The translations under genes and the position numbers were made by a program. A stretch of DNA of 58,499 nt from Deltaproteobacteria bacterium (GTDB lineage: Bacteria; Desulfobacterota; Desulfovibrionia; Desulfovibrionales; Desulfovibrionaceae). Within the stretch, counting starts at the first letter, position 1, and every line of letters begins with the position of its first letter. Positions 32,013 to 39,094 of the stretch are shown here, in pieces. The stretch lies in NCBI GenBank assembly GCA_031285295.1, contig JAITWK010000013.1, positions 1 through 58,499 of the forward strand. The letters are read 5' to 3'. The notes under the pieces are model-generated. The model was not told the origin of the DNA. It searched no databases and saw only the letters and a program-made list of their open reading frames with translations.

Positions 32013-32048
32013 TAAATTAGTTATTCAAAAATCCAGCTATTCCATTCA

Positions 32049-32076
32049 AATCCCGGTTCTTGCCGGGATTTTTTTT
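32049..32076 (+). terminator. Rho-independent terminator
   Basis: Stem AATCCCGG/CCGGGATT with a short TTCTTG loop and a run of eight T. It closes the folK/YHS unit. Confidence 0.9.
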
Positions 32077-32393
32077 ATGTTCCTACAATAATTATCAGGG
32101 CCAATTCAGGCTCAGGTGAGCGCTTATCAAAAGCTTAGCGTTCATTGGGTTAATCTAACAAACACAATCTATTACATAATTTTTAAAATCGATATTTATT
32201 TTATATAAATGTCCCATAATGCCAATTATGTTAACTTTTATAAATGTCTTATTTCCCCTTTCCTAAAAATAGTGCTTGCCAATTTTAAATTTGTTAAGTT
32301 ATATAAACATCACTGGCAGCGCATTACCGCTTATACCCTGTTTCGCGCTACAGATTGGGTGCAGTTACATGTATCAAATAAGGATATACCGCC
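32077..32393 (+). promoter_or_regulatory. AT-rich regulatory region of the CI-like repressor
   Basis: A 317-bp non-coding stretch, much more AT-rich than its surroundings. It contains a plausible promoter, TTGCCA (32276-32281), 17 bases, TTATAT (32299-32304), about 90 bases before the repressor ATG. Two direct repeats TATAAATGTC (32204 and 32239) and an imperfect palindrome TGAGCGCTTATC...AGCTTAGCGTTCA (32115-32143) are candidate operator sites. The 11-mer TTATATAAACA at the -10 recurs at 33188, upstream of the next small gene. Confidence 0.5.
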
Positions 32394-33119
32394 ATGCCAA
32401 TCAGTTTTGACGACTTCTTTGCCCGGGCTTGCGAAGCCAGCGGAGCCAAAACCCAAATGGAACTGGCTTCCATTCTTGGCGTTAACCGTTCCGCCATCAC
32501 CCAGGCCAAGAACCGCGATGCCGTGCCGGAAAAGTGGCTGCTCAGTCTCTCGCGTAAATTCGCTGTATCGCCAGATTGGCTTGAACATGGGGGCAAGTAT
32601 CAAAAAAACATTTTAAAGCCCCTGGAAGGCAATTTTGCGCGTTGTGTTACAGCCGGATCTGTGCAGCCTGCTTTCCGGCACGATGAACCTGATGGCGATT
32701 TTTCCGAAATTGTCAGCATTCCCAAAATCAGCGCGGTGCTCTGCGCTGGTGGCGGTTCCTTTGAGGTTGAAAACGCTGTCATCGATTATATCCCTTTGCT
32801 TTCGCCCTTTGTGCGCAAGTTGGGCAATCCATCCGGCATGGTCTTTATGGATGTTTCCGGCGATAGCATGGAGCCTGGTATTTTTCACGGCGATACCGTG
32901 CTGATCGACCAATCGGTAAAAAATTTTCAGAGCAACTCGATAATGGCGGTTGGGCACGATGAAACAATTTTCATCAAGCGCTTGCAAAGCATGCCCGGCG
33001 GCGGTTTGGCCTTGCTTTCCGACAACCCGGCCTATGAACCAATTCGCCTGGCTGGCGATGAACTGGCTTCTTTTCGCGTTCTCGGCAAGCTGGTTTGGCT
33101 GTTTCGTAAAGTTCAGTAA
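32394..33119 (+). CDS. CI-like transcriptional repressor with S24 peptidase domain
   Basis: 241 residues. The N-terminal helix-turn-helix (QMELASILGVNRSAITQAK, about 19-38) is of the phage CI/Desulfovibrio repressor type. The C-terminal S24 domain has the autocleavage Ala118-Gly119 (LCAGGGSF), nucleophile Ser158 (SGDSMEPGIFHGD) and base Lys195 (FIKRLQ). It should be cleaved after RecA activation and thus derepress its targets under DNA damage. No phage genes adjoin it, so this is a stand-alone regulator or a relic. Own promoter region is AT-rich with repeats; a terminator follows. Confidence 0.92.
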   Translation: MPISFDDFFARACEASGAKTQMELASILGVNRSAITQAKNRDAVPEKWLLSLSRKFAVSPDWLEHGGKYQKNILKPLEGNFARCVTAGSVQPAFRHDEPDGDFSEIVSIPKISAVLCAGGGSFEVENAVIDYIPLLSPFVRKLGNPSGMVFMDVSGDSMEPGIFHGDTVLIDQSVKNFQSNSIMAVGHDETIFIKRLQSMPGGGLALLSDNPAYEPIRLAGDELASFRVLGKLVWLFRKVQ

Positions 33120-33122
33120 TTC

Positions 33123-33172
33123 TTTCCTTGCCGTTACGCATAGTCAAAGCGCCTGCGGCAAGGAAATTTTTT
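33123..33172 (+). terminator. Rho-independent terminator with long loop
   Basis: An 11-base stem TTTCCTTGCCG/CGGCAAGGAAA with a 22-base loop, followed by TTTTTTG. It lies directly after the repressor stop. Confidence 0.75.
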
Positions 33173-33211
33173 GTAAACAATGTTGTATTATATAAACACA
33201 AGAGGTTCATC

Positions 33212-33397
33212 ATGCAAAAGCGTTTCTGTTCCTGCGGTCAGGCTGTTCTGGTTGATTACATGTTTTCCGGCCCTTTTTGCGACACCATGTTCAAGAGTGA
33301 AAAACAGATCAGCGTTGGCGGTTTTTCCGGTTCCAACGATCTTTTGCTCTGCTGCCCACATTGCGGCGCGTTGTTAAATATTAACGAGTTGTTCTAA
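33212..33397 (+). CDS. Small zinc-finger-like protein
   Basis: 61 residues with cysteines arranged FCSCG near the N-terminus and CCPHCGALL near the C-terminus, consistent with one zinc site. The ATG at 33212 follows AGAGG; longer in-frame openings upstream cross the terminator and lack a ribosome site. The upstream region repeats the 11-mer TTATATAAACA found in the repressor promoter. I recognise no family. Confidence 0.6.
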   Translation: MQKRFCSCGQAVLVDYMFSGPFCDTMFKSEKQISVGGFSGSNDLLLCCPHCGALLNINELF

Positions 33398-33440
33398 AAA
33401 ATATTGTTTTAGTAAATAAATTAAAGGATTGTAAAAAAAC

Positions 33441-33920
33441 ATGCCAAATTCCAATCGATTCCATACAGAAATTGTAAAATTTGACGCTTTGGATCTTTGT
33501 GGTTTATCTGTGGAAGTTTCTTGCGCCACTGCCGCTGAAAAATGCCCAGCCATCTGGGAAAGCTTATGCGCGGCAGTGTCGCCATGCGCTTTTGCCAATG
33601 GCTCGTATGGTGTTTCGGTCATGCATGACGGCAAAGACGGTTTCACTTATTACGCCGCCCTGCCCCAACACTCTCTGGAAACTGCGCCGGAAAATATGAA
33701 TCGTTTGCTATTGCCCGGCGGCGATTATGTTCGTTGCCCGGTGAACGGACTCGGAGAATTGACGGAAGCGTATACATTTATTTACGAGGCGGCCTGGATT
33801 ACTCCGGCCACACCTTTTAAGCTTGATATGCAAGCGGCCTGTTTTGAATATTATCCGCCAACCTACATTAATGATAGCAAGTTTTTCATTTACGCCCCGC
33901 TGACAGCCATAAAGGCATAG
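33441..33920 (+). CDS. GyrI-like/effector-binding domain protein
   Basis: 159 residues forming a single GyrI-like (SOUL/AraC-effector-binding) domain. Pattern: VKFDALDLCGLSVEVSC at the start, GSYGVSVMHD in the middle, the segment LPGGDYVRCPVNGLGE, and FKLDMQAACFEYYPP with the conserved acidic Glu. Such stand-alone domains bind small cationic or hydrophobic ligands or inhibit gyrase (SbmC). It lies 43 bases after the small zinc protein, and the two may be one unit. Confidence 0.82.
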   Translation: MPNSNRFHTEIVKFDALDLCGLSVEVSCATAAEKCPAIWESLCAAVSPCAFANGSYGVSVMHDGKDGFTYYAALPQHSLETAPENMNRLLLPGGDYVRCPVNGLGELTEAYTFIYEAAWITPATPFKLDMQAACFEYYPPTYINDSKFFIYAPLTAIKA

Positions 33921-33994
33921 GCTGGCCCCCTCGGCCCCGCTCTGCCTGAATCAACTTCACCACCTGTTTTTGTTATCTTTTATTGTATTGGCGC

Positions 33995-34022
33995 TTGCTT
34001 TTTGCCGAATGGTGACTATAAT
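33995..34022 (+). promoter_or_regulatory. Sigma70-type promoter of ssrA
   Basis: TTGCTT (33995-34000), a 16-base spacer and a perfect TATAAT (34017-34022). Transcription would begin about 30 bases before the mature tmRNA 5' end, consistent with RNase P trimming. Confidence 0.75.
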
Positions 34023-34059
34023 AAAGAACACGAGTTGATAAGCGTAAACTCTCCCTTGC

Positions 34060-34423
34060 GGGGGCGCACTGGTTTCGACGGGGACGTATGAAGCCGTAGC
34101 TGCGGGCCGAGGCGCCGCTGGCCTCGTAAAAAGCGGCAACCAAGTAATTGGCAACGATTACGAATACGCTTACGCGGCTTAGTTAAAGCCACGCCAAAAC
34201 CTGGGCTGACGCCTGATACGCCTTTGTTTTGGTCAAAAAAATCATCAGGCTGGCGCTGAAATGATGTCTTCCGCTGACGGCGCGAGAACTTTAGGAGGGC
34301 TGGCAGCAGACTGCCCTGATCAGGGGCGACCCCTGCTGTAAGAACATTATACCTGATCTACGCCCGTAGACGTTGCGAGTGGAGTGTTTTCGGACGCGGG
34401 TTCGATTCCCGCCGCCTCCACCA
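34060..34423 (+). ncRNA. ssrA: Transfer-messenger RNA (tmRNA)
   Basis: The 5' end GGGGGCG pairs with CGCCTCC before the encoded CCA at 34421-34423, closing the tRNA-like acceptor arm. The T arm reads GGTTCGATTCC, and the conserved CTGGTTTCGACGGGG follows the 5' end. The resume codon GCA (34151) opens the tag ANDYEYAYAA, ending TAG at 34181-34183. Tag and hydrophobic C-terminus are suited to ClpXP degradation of stalled translation products. At 364 nt it is a normal one-piece tmRNA. Its last 19 bases are the target of an insertion: a 22-bp identical segment recurs at 35388. Confidence 0.97.
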
Positions 34424-34426
34424 TCA
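34405..34426 (+). repeat. Direct repeat at ssrA 3' end (att-like, left)
   Basis: 22 bp starting ATTCCCGCC and ending CACCATCA, covering the T-arm side and CCA end of ssrA. An identical 22-mer lies at 35388-35409. Duplication of a tmRNA 3' end is the standard scar of tyrosine-integrase insertion. Confidence 0.85.
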
Positions 34427-34448
34427 CTAGGTTCTGAATAGACCTGCA

Positions 34449-34495
34449 AAACCCGGAAAGACTTGATAAACAAGAATTTCCGGGTTTTTGTTTTC
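34449..34495 (+). terminator. Rho-independent terminator after ssrA
   Basis: Stem AAACCCGGAAA/TTTCCGGGTTT followed by TTGTTTT. It lies inside the island, so it came with the insertion and now terminates ssrA. Confidence 0.85.
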
Positions 34496-34581
34496 CACCA
34501 GGGTACGTTAAAGATCTAGGCTTGCTGTTTTCTGAAATAGATAGGCACCAGTAATCGAGGCGAGGAAACTCGCCCGGTTCA

Positions 34582-34611
34582 TTGACATGATATCAAAATT
34601 GGATATATTAT
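34582..34611 (+). promoter_or_regulatory. Toxin-antitoxin promoter with inverted repeat
   Basis: TTGACA at 34582-34587 and TATTAT at 34606-34611 (18-base spacer; TATATT two bases earlier gives 16). An inverted repeat ATATC/GATAT (34590-34606) lies between them and is a likely operator for the HigA-like protein. The toxin ATG at 34616 is so close that the transcript may be leaderless. Confidence 0.6.
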
Positions 34612-34615
34612 AAAC

Positions 34616-34921
34616 ATGAAAACGTCAGAAAGCATCGCCTGGACAGTGGAAATAACCAGCAAAGCCCGAAAGCAAAGAGGCAAGCTGCCGGAAGATATTA
34701 CGGATGCCCTACTTGCTCTCTGGGCGGACTTGAAAGCATGCGGCCCAGTGCAACCGGCATGGCCGCACTATGGCAAGCTGAAAGGCCGCAAGACGGAAGA
34801 CTACCACTGTCACCTGAACAAGGGAAAACCGACTTATGTCGCGGTTTGGCAAGTGCTGGATAAACAAATAAAGCTCATGGAGATAAACTATGTTGGCACT
34901 CATGAAAACGCGCCATACTGA
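34616..34921 (+). CDS. RelE/HigB-like toxin
   Basis: 101 residues in a RelE/ParE-type fold: WTVEITSKARKQRGKLPEDI, a central helix with ALLALWADLKACGP, then YGKLKGRKTEDYHCHLNKGKPTYVAVWQV and a final strand KLMEINYVGTHENAPY. This ending (GTHENAPY) is typical of a RelE subfamily of ribosome-dependent mRNA interferases. The antitoxin gene begins within its last 32 bases. Toxin-before-antitoxin order is that of higBA. No ribosome site precedes the ATG. Confidence 0.85.
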   Translation: MKTSESIAWTVEITSKARKQRGKLPEDITDALLALWADLKACGPVQPAWPHYGKLKGRKTEDYHCHLNKGKPTYVAVWQVLDKQIKLMEINYVGTHENAPY

Positions 34922-35264
34922 CACCCAGGGTGAAATTATGGTCAATGTTCCCCTTGTGGACATGGAAAAGGTCAGCGAAGCCATTCGTAGCATTCTCAAG
35001 CTCACCGGACATCAGGTGCGGCACGTCAACGACGAAGGCGAAGAGCTTTATACCTTTGAAGAGGTATTTCCCGATGCTCACCCCGGCAAGATCGTGCGCG
35101 GGTTTCGCGTGCGGGAAGATATTACTCAGGAAGAACTCGCGCAGCGGCTTGGCATCGCGCAGACTCGCGTTTCTGAACTTGAAAGCGGCAAGCGGCCTAT
35201 TTCGCGTAATATGGCGAAGCGTCTTGCCGATGTTTTCAACACATCGCCAAAGGTTTTCGTTTGA
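34890..35264 (+). CDS. HigA-like XRE antitoxin
   Basis: 124 residues. An N-terminal part binds the toxin (LVDMEKVSEAIRSIL...), and a helix-turn-helix follows near the C-terminus: VREDITQEELAQRLGIAQ, VSELESGKRPI. It should neutralise the overlapping toxin and repress the shared promoter. The start ATG 34890 is preceded by ATGGAGATAAACT; a second ATG lies at 34902. The frame continues past the TGA stop into a 36-residue antitoxin-like sequence (see 35265). Confidence 0.85.
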   Translation: MLALMKTRHTDTQGEIMVNVPLVDMEKVSEAIRSILKLTGHQVRHVNDEGEELYTFEEVFPDAHPGKIVRGFRVREDITQEELAQRLGIAQTRVSELESGKRPISRNMAKRLADVFNTSPKVFV

Positions 35265-35375
35265 CGGAACGACCTGAGAGAACAGGGCAAACGAACTCCT
35301 GACCCGGCGGCTAGGGCTTATCTAAAGGTAATTGAAAAAGCCCCGGATATGGTGACTGGCATTCTGGCTGGGTAA
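35265..35375 (+). pseudogene. Remnant of a second XRE antitoxin C-terminus
   Basis: Directly after the HigA-like stop, and in the same frame, 36 codons read NDLREQGKRTPDPAARAYL then KVIEKAPDMVTGILAG and a TAA. This is the familiar end of HTH antitoxins (EQGxRxPxxAARxxLxVIExxP). There is no start codon or HTH in front, so it is a broken relic of another antitoxin gene joined to the first by deletion. Confidence 0.65.
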
Positions 35376-35387
35376 AGAAAATACTCC

Positions 35388-35409
35388 ATTCCCGCCGCCT
35401 CCACCATCA
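35388..35409 (+). repeat. Direct repeat of ssrA 3' end (att-like, right)
   Basis: Identical to 34405-34426. It is not part of a tRNA or tmRNA: no 5' half precedes it. Confidence 0.85.
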
Positions 35410-35433
35410 GATTATCCGGCAAAGGCCGGTAGA

Positions 35434-35476
35434 ATTCCGAAAGTCAAGCTATTAGGGCTTTCGGGATTTCTCTTTT
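35434..35476 (+). terminator. Probable original ssrA terminator
   Basis: Stem CCGAAAG/CTTTCGG followed by GATTTCTCTTTT, at about the same distance from the right repeat as the island's terminator from the left. Before the insertion this would have ended ssrA. Confidence 0.65.
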
Positions 35477-35633
35477 CCCAACGACACAGACAGCAAAAGA
35501 CAGGAAAAACCGCGAGACTCAGGCGGTCAGAACGCACCATTATGAGATAAATAAGCTTGATAAAAGACCCTCTGGCTTTTTTATTTAATATAATATATTT
35601 GACAAGCTATAAAAATGCCAAGACTGGGTGTCC

Positions 35634-38069
35634 ATGTCAAAAAATTTTATGAAAAAACTACTTCAACAAAGGCAATCCCGCACGAAAGGAAGGATCGGTG
35701 CGCGATTTCGCAACATAAATATTGCTCTGTTTTTTATTATCTCCCTGTGTATGACCGGCGTTATGAGCACGATGCTGTACAGAACAACCAGCACGGTTTC
35801 GCGTGATTATGCCATGCTCTATTCAAGTAAAAGTATCGGAATATTAAATACATATTTAAACCGGGAAATTGCTCTACTGAAATACGCCGCCAACTCGCCT
35901 GCCATCATCGAATGGTTTGCCGATGAGAATAATCCGCAAAAAAGACGCCGCGCTCACGAAGAAATGATGCTCCTGCTCAATACCCTGTATAGCGACAACC
36001 TCTATTTTGGTATTGAAAACTCCAGAAATGAATATTCCGTAACAAAAACCCCGCTTGAGCATTTTACATCTTTCGCCAAACTAAATCCTGACGCAGCCAA
36101 AGACGCCTGGTATTTTAGATGCGCCGCAGCACCCACTGATTACGAGCTGAATGTTGACATTGACAAATTTATGCACCGTAAATTGGTTTGGCTCAACTAC
36201 AAGGTGACGGATGCCAATGGCAAAATTTTGGGCGTTTTATGCACCGGTTTGCAATTTGACAGTGTGATAGATGAAATTTTTGGCGAGTACGACACCAAAA
36301 ATATTCGTGGGCTGGTTATCAACGCGCAGGGCATCATCCAAATGGACAGCGCCCTGCGCGGCCTCGATAGTACGATTATCTATGACAATCCGTTTAATAT
36401 AAACGGATATTTCCAAGGCTCGTACCTGCCGGAAATACGAACGCATCTTGAAAGTGTTAATGGATTTTTCGAGTCCGGAATATCCCCTAATGTTATCAAG
36501 ATGACAACGGGAGAATACGACTACGTCTCAATTGCTCCAATACAGTCAACGAACTGGACCGTTGTTACCTATTACAGTTCATCATCTTTGTTCAACCTGG
36601 ACAAACTCAAGCCTCTGTTTATAGCCCTGCTTGCTCTGCTGGTTATCTATACTATCGCGATAACCCTGTTTAACCATGTCTTGATCTTTGTTCCTTTTAA
36701 CAAAATCATGGGGAGCATCGTCAAGATTGATGAAAAAAACGAGAATACTATTTACGGAACCGAACGCAGTGATGAATTTGGCAGTCTTTCTCGTACTATC
36801 CGGGATATGAAAGATCGCCTTGTTTCCCATAATGCGAAACTTGTTGAAGCTATGCAGCGGGCGGATCGGGCAAATCAGGCCAAAACCGATTTTCTTGCCA
36901 ATATGAGCCACGAAATACGCACGCCCCTGAACGCCGTCATTGGTATGACCGCTATCGGCAAAGACGCCACAGACCCGCCAAAGAAAAAATATGCTTTTGA
37001 AAAAATAGAAATCGCTTCCAAGCATTTATTGGGAGTAATCAACGATATTCTGGATATGTCAAAAATTGAGGCTGGCAAGTTTGAAATTTCCAGCACTGAA
37101 TTCAATTTTGAAAAAATGCTTCAGCGGGCCATAGATGTGATCTACTTCCGGGTGGAAGAAAAAAAGCAACGTTTCAGCGTGCGTATTGATCCAGATATAC
37201 CAAAAACATTGATCGGCGACTACCAGCGCCTGGCACAGATTATTGCAAATTTGCTTTCCAATGCCGTAAAATTTACCCCGGAACACGGCAACATCAGCCT
37301 GGAAGCATGCAGCACGGGTGAAGAACTGGATGAGAACTCGAGTAATGACTATGGCCGCATTCGCCTGCGTATAGCCATAAGCGATACCGGCATAGGCATC
37401 AGCACGGAGCAAAAAGCCCACCTGTTTCAAGCTTTTCAGCAGGCGGAAAGCAGCACGGCGCGAAAATTTGGCGGTACCGGGCTTGGCCTGGCCATTTCCA
37501 AAAAGATTGTCGAAATGATGAACGGAGATATTTCGTTCGAATCCAAGCCAGACATGGGCTCAACTTTTATTTTCACTGTTCCGCTCGACTACCCGCGCAC
37601 GGCAATAAAAAGCAATACGGAAAATCACTTACAAACTGTCATACCAGAAAAAGACGAAGACGCCGCAACGCTGGGCGAACAAGCTTCTTTTGCCGGGCAT
37701 CGCCTGCTTTTGGTTGAAGACGTGGAAATTAACAGAGAGATTGTTCTGGAGCTTCTTGCCCCCTGCGGGGTGGATATTGATTGCGCGGAAAACGGGTTGG
37801 AGGCTGTGCGTATGTTCAGCGCCGCTCCGGAAAGCTACAATCTTATTTTTATGGATGTGCAGATGCCGGAATTGGACGGTTACGAAACCACGCAGCGCAT
37901 TCGGGCACTAAACACCCCCTGGGCCGCAAAAGTTCCCATTGTAGCCATGACCGCCAATGTTTTTCGCGAAGATATCGAAAAATGCCTGGCTATCGGCATG
38001 GACGGCCATGTGGGCAAGCCTCTGGATCTTAACGAGGTTATGGCGGTACTTCGCAAATACCTGATCTAA
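35634..38069 (+). CDS. Hybrid sensor histidine kinase/response regulator
   Basis: A membrane sensor of 811 residues. TM1 (INIALFFIISLCMTGVM, about 28-44), a periplasmic dCache-type sensor (about 50-325), TM2 (LFIALLALLVIYTIAI), a HAMP-like linker, and a HisKA dimerisation domain with phosphoacceptor His426 (NMSHEIRTPLN) follow in order. Then come an ATPase domain (IIANLLSNAVKF, SDTGIGIS, GGTGLGLAIS) and a REC domain with phospho-acceptor Asp741 (FMDVQMPELDG). No output domain or Hpt is present, so signals must pass to a separate phosphotransferase. The start is ATG 35634; GTG 35628 is possible. Codon use is AT-richer than neighbours, suggesting transfer. It runs to within two bases of the convergent DUF169 gene. 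Confidence 0.93.
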   Translation: MSKNFMKKLLQQRQSRTKGRIGARFRNINIALFFIISLCMTGVMSTMLYRTTSTVSRDYAMLYSSKSIGILNTYLNREIALLKYAANSPAIIEWFADENNPQKRRRAHEEMMLLLNTLYSDNLYFGIENSRNEYSVTKTPLEHFTSFAKLNPDAAKDAWYFRCAAAPTDYELNVDIDKFMHRKLVWLNYKVTDANGKILGVLCTGLQFDSVIDEIFGEYDTKNIRGLVINAQGIIQMDSALRGLDSTIIYDNPFNINGYFQGSYLPEIRTHLESVNGFFESGISPNVIKMTTGEYDYVSIAPIQSTNWTVVTYYSSSSLFNLDKLKPLFIALLALLVIYTIAITLFNHVLIFVPFNKIMGSIVKIDEKNENTIYGTERSDEFGSLSRTIRDMKDRLVSHNAKLVEAMQRADRANQAKTDFLANMSHEIRTPLNAVIGMTAIGKDATDPPKKKYAFEKIEIASKHLLGVINDILDMSKIEAGKFEISSTEFNFEKMLQRAIDVIYFRVEEKKQRFSVRIDPDIPKTLIGDYQRLAQIIANLLSNAVKFTPEHGNISLEACSTGEELDENSSNDYGRIRLRIAISDTGIGISTEQKAHLFQAFQQAESSTARKFGGTGLGLAISKKIVEMMNGDISFESKPDMGSTFIFTVPLDYPRTAIKSNTENHLQTVIPEKDEDAATLGEQASFAGHRLLLVEDVEINREIVLELLAPCGVDIDCAENGLEAVRMFSAAPESYNLIFMDVQMPELDGYETTQRIRALNTPWAAKVPIVAMTANVFREDIEKCLAIGMDGHVGKPLDLNEVMAVLRKYLI

Positions 38070-38071
38070 GC

Positions 38072-38971
38072 TCAAACCTCCCCATCCAGCGTCTTCCAAG
38101 CCCTACGGGTCAAAAAGCTTTCTTCAACATTGCTTTCCATTTCCACATACAGTTTCCAGGGAATGGCGAAGGAAATCAGCTCACGCCCCAGCAGTTTGCG
38201 TAAATAAAGACGCGCGGCGATGTCGATCAGGCCCACTACCGCTCTGGGTTGTTCCTGTGTGCCTTCATGCAGCGGATAAAGCCCGATGCTCTGGCAGCCG
38301 GAAGCAAAGGGAATAATCACGTTGTCCGAGCCGGGCCGCCCATAGTTGGCGAGGTTTGTCAGGGCCGATAACTGATGCACATCAGCCAACATGATGACTA
38401 CATCTGGCGCATTGGCCTTGCCTGGATCTGACGCATTGCTACTGCTCTGCTTCGCCGCGCTGCCTCCATCCAAATCCGTCAAGGGCCGAATCAGTACATG
38501 CGAGTCGCGCGGCTCCAGGCGGGGCGAGCGCTTGCAATATTCCAGCACCAGCTCCGGGCTTTTTTTGAATCCCTCCCCTTCCAGATATTCCTCCAGCTTG
38601 TCCGCGCTCGCGCCAGCCCGGCGCATTTCTTCCGCCGTGGCTTTGCCCTGCTCCCAATGCTTGTTGCCGTTGGATAAAAAGCGCAAAAACGCTTCCCTGC
38701 CGCCGGGAAAATTCGTATCTTCCAGCCTGCCCAGCCCCAGGCCGCCAAGAGAACCCGGGCAATGGCAGGTATTACGGGAAAAGGCGATAGTCGCCCCGGC
38801 CAGCGCCTTGGGCAACAAAGATAATGCACAGCCCCAGCCGCCTTTGTTCGGTTGGGCGTCATGATCTTCTTTGATACTGCGAAAGCTTGCCGCACCGGAA
38901 GGAGCAGCGGCGGCATAATACAAAGCCAGGGGCGGATAACGCAGGGAAAGGGCTTTCGCAATGGCTGACAT
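38072..38971 (-). CDS. DUF169 family protein
   Basis: 299 residues beginning with the DUF169 pattern LRYPPLALYY, then a Cys-rich segment GWGCALSLLPKALAG, the segment NTCHCPGSLGGLGLG, and the C-terminal half with VIMLADVHQLSALT and GCQSIGLYPLHE. The invariant Cys residues suggest metal or cofactor binding, but the function is unknown. An Ala/Ser/Asn-rich insertion (AAKQSSSNASDPGKANA) lies near residue 180. GGAGG precedes the ATG. It is transcribed divergently from ychF and converges on the kinase gene. Confidence 0.88.
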   Translation of the reverse strand: MSAIAKALSLRYPPLALYYAAAAPSGAASFRSIKEDHDAQPNKGGWGCALSLLPKALAGATIAFSRNTCHCPGSLGGLGLGRLEDTNFPGGREAFLRFLSNGNKHWEQGKATAEEMRRAGASADKLEEYLEGEGFKKSPELVLEYCKRSPRLEPRDSHVLIRPLTDLDGGSAAKQSSSNASDPGKANAPDVVIMLADVHQLSALTNLANYGRPGSDNVIIPFASGCQSIGLYPLHEGTQEQPRAVVGLIDIAARLYLRKLLGRELISFAIPWKLYVEMESNVEESFLTRRAWKTLDGEV

Positions 38972-39094
38972 AAAGAACCTCCGTGACGTTGTTTATTAAT
39001 TTGTTGTTTGGCAGATAATCAGTTAAGAAACTTTTGTTCGTTGAATCCCTATATATAACAATTTTGAAAAAATTTCTTCTTTCCAGGAGCGCCA

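Larger units (their letters stand above)
34427..35409 (+). mobile_element. 983-bp island at ssrA carrying a toxin-antitoxin pair
   Basis: DNA between the two 22-bp ssrA-end repeats, including the right copy. It contains a terminator, a RelE/HigB-like toxin, a HigA-like antitoxin and the remnant of another antitoxin, but no integrase. The present structure is probably a deletion product of a larger integrated element, kept by the addiction module. Alternatively it is a passenger moved by an integrase supplied elsewhere. Confidence 0.75.

Noticed and set aside
32394..33920. Prophage
   Set aside because: Only a CI-like repressor is present. No integrase, structural, lysis or replication genes adjoin it.
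35388..35409. tRNA-like end suggesting a second tRNA or tmRNA
   Set aside because: Only 22 bases match the ssrA 3' end; no acceptor 5' strand, D arm or anticodon arm precedes it.
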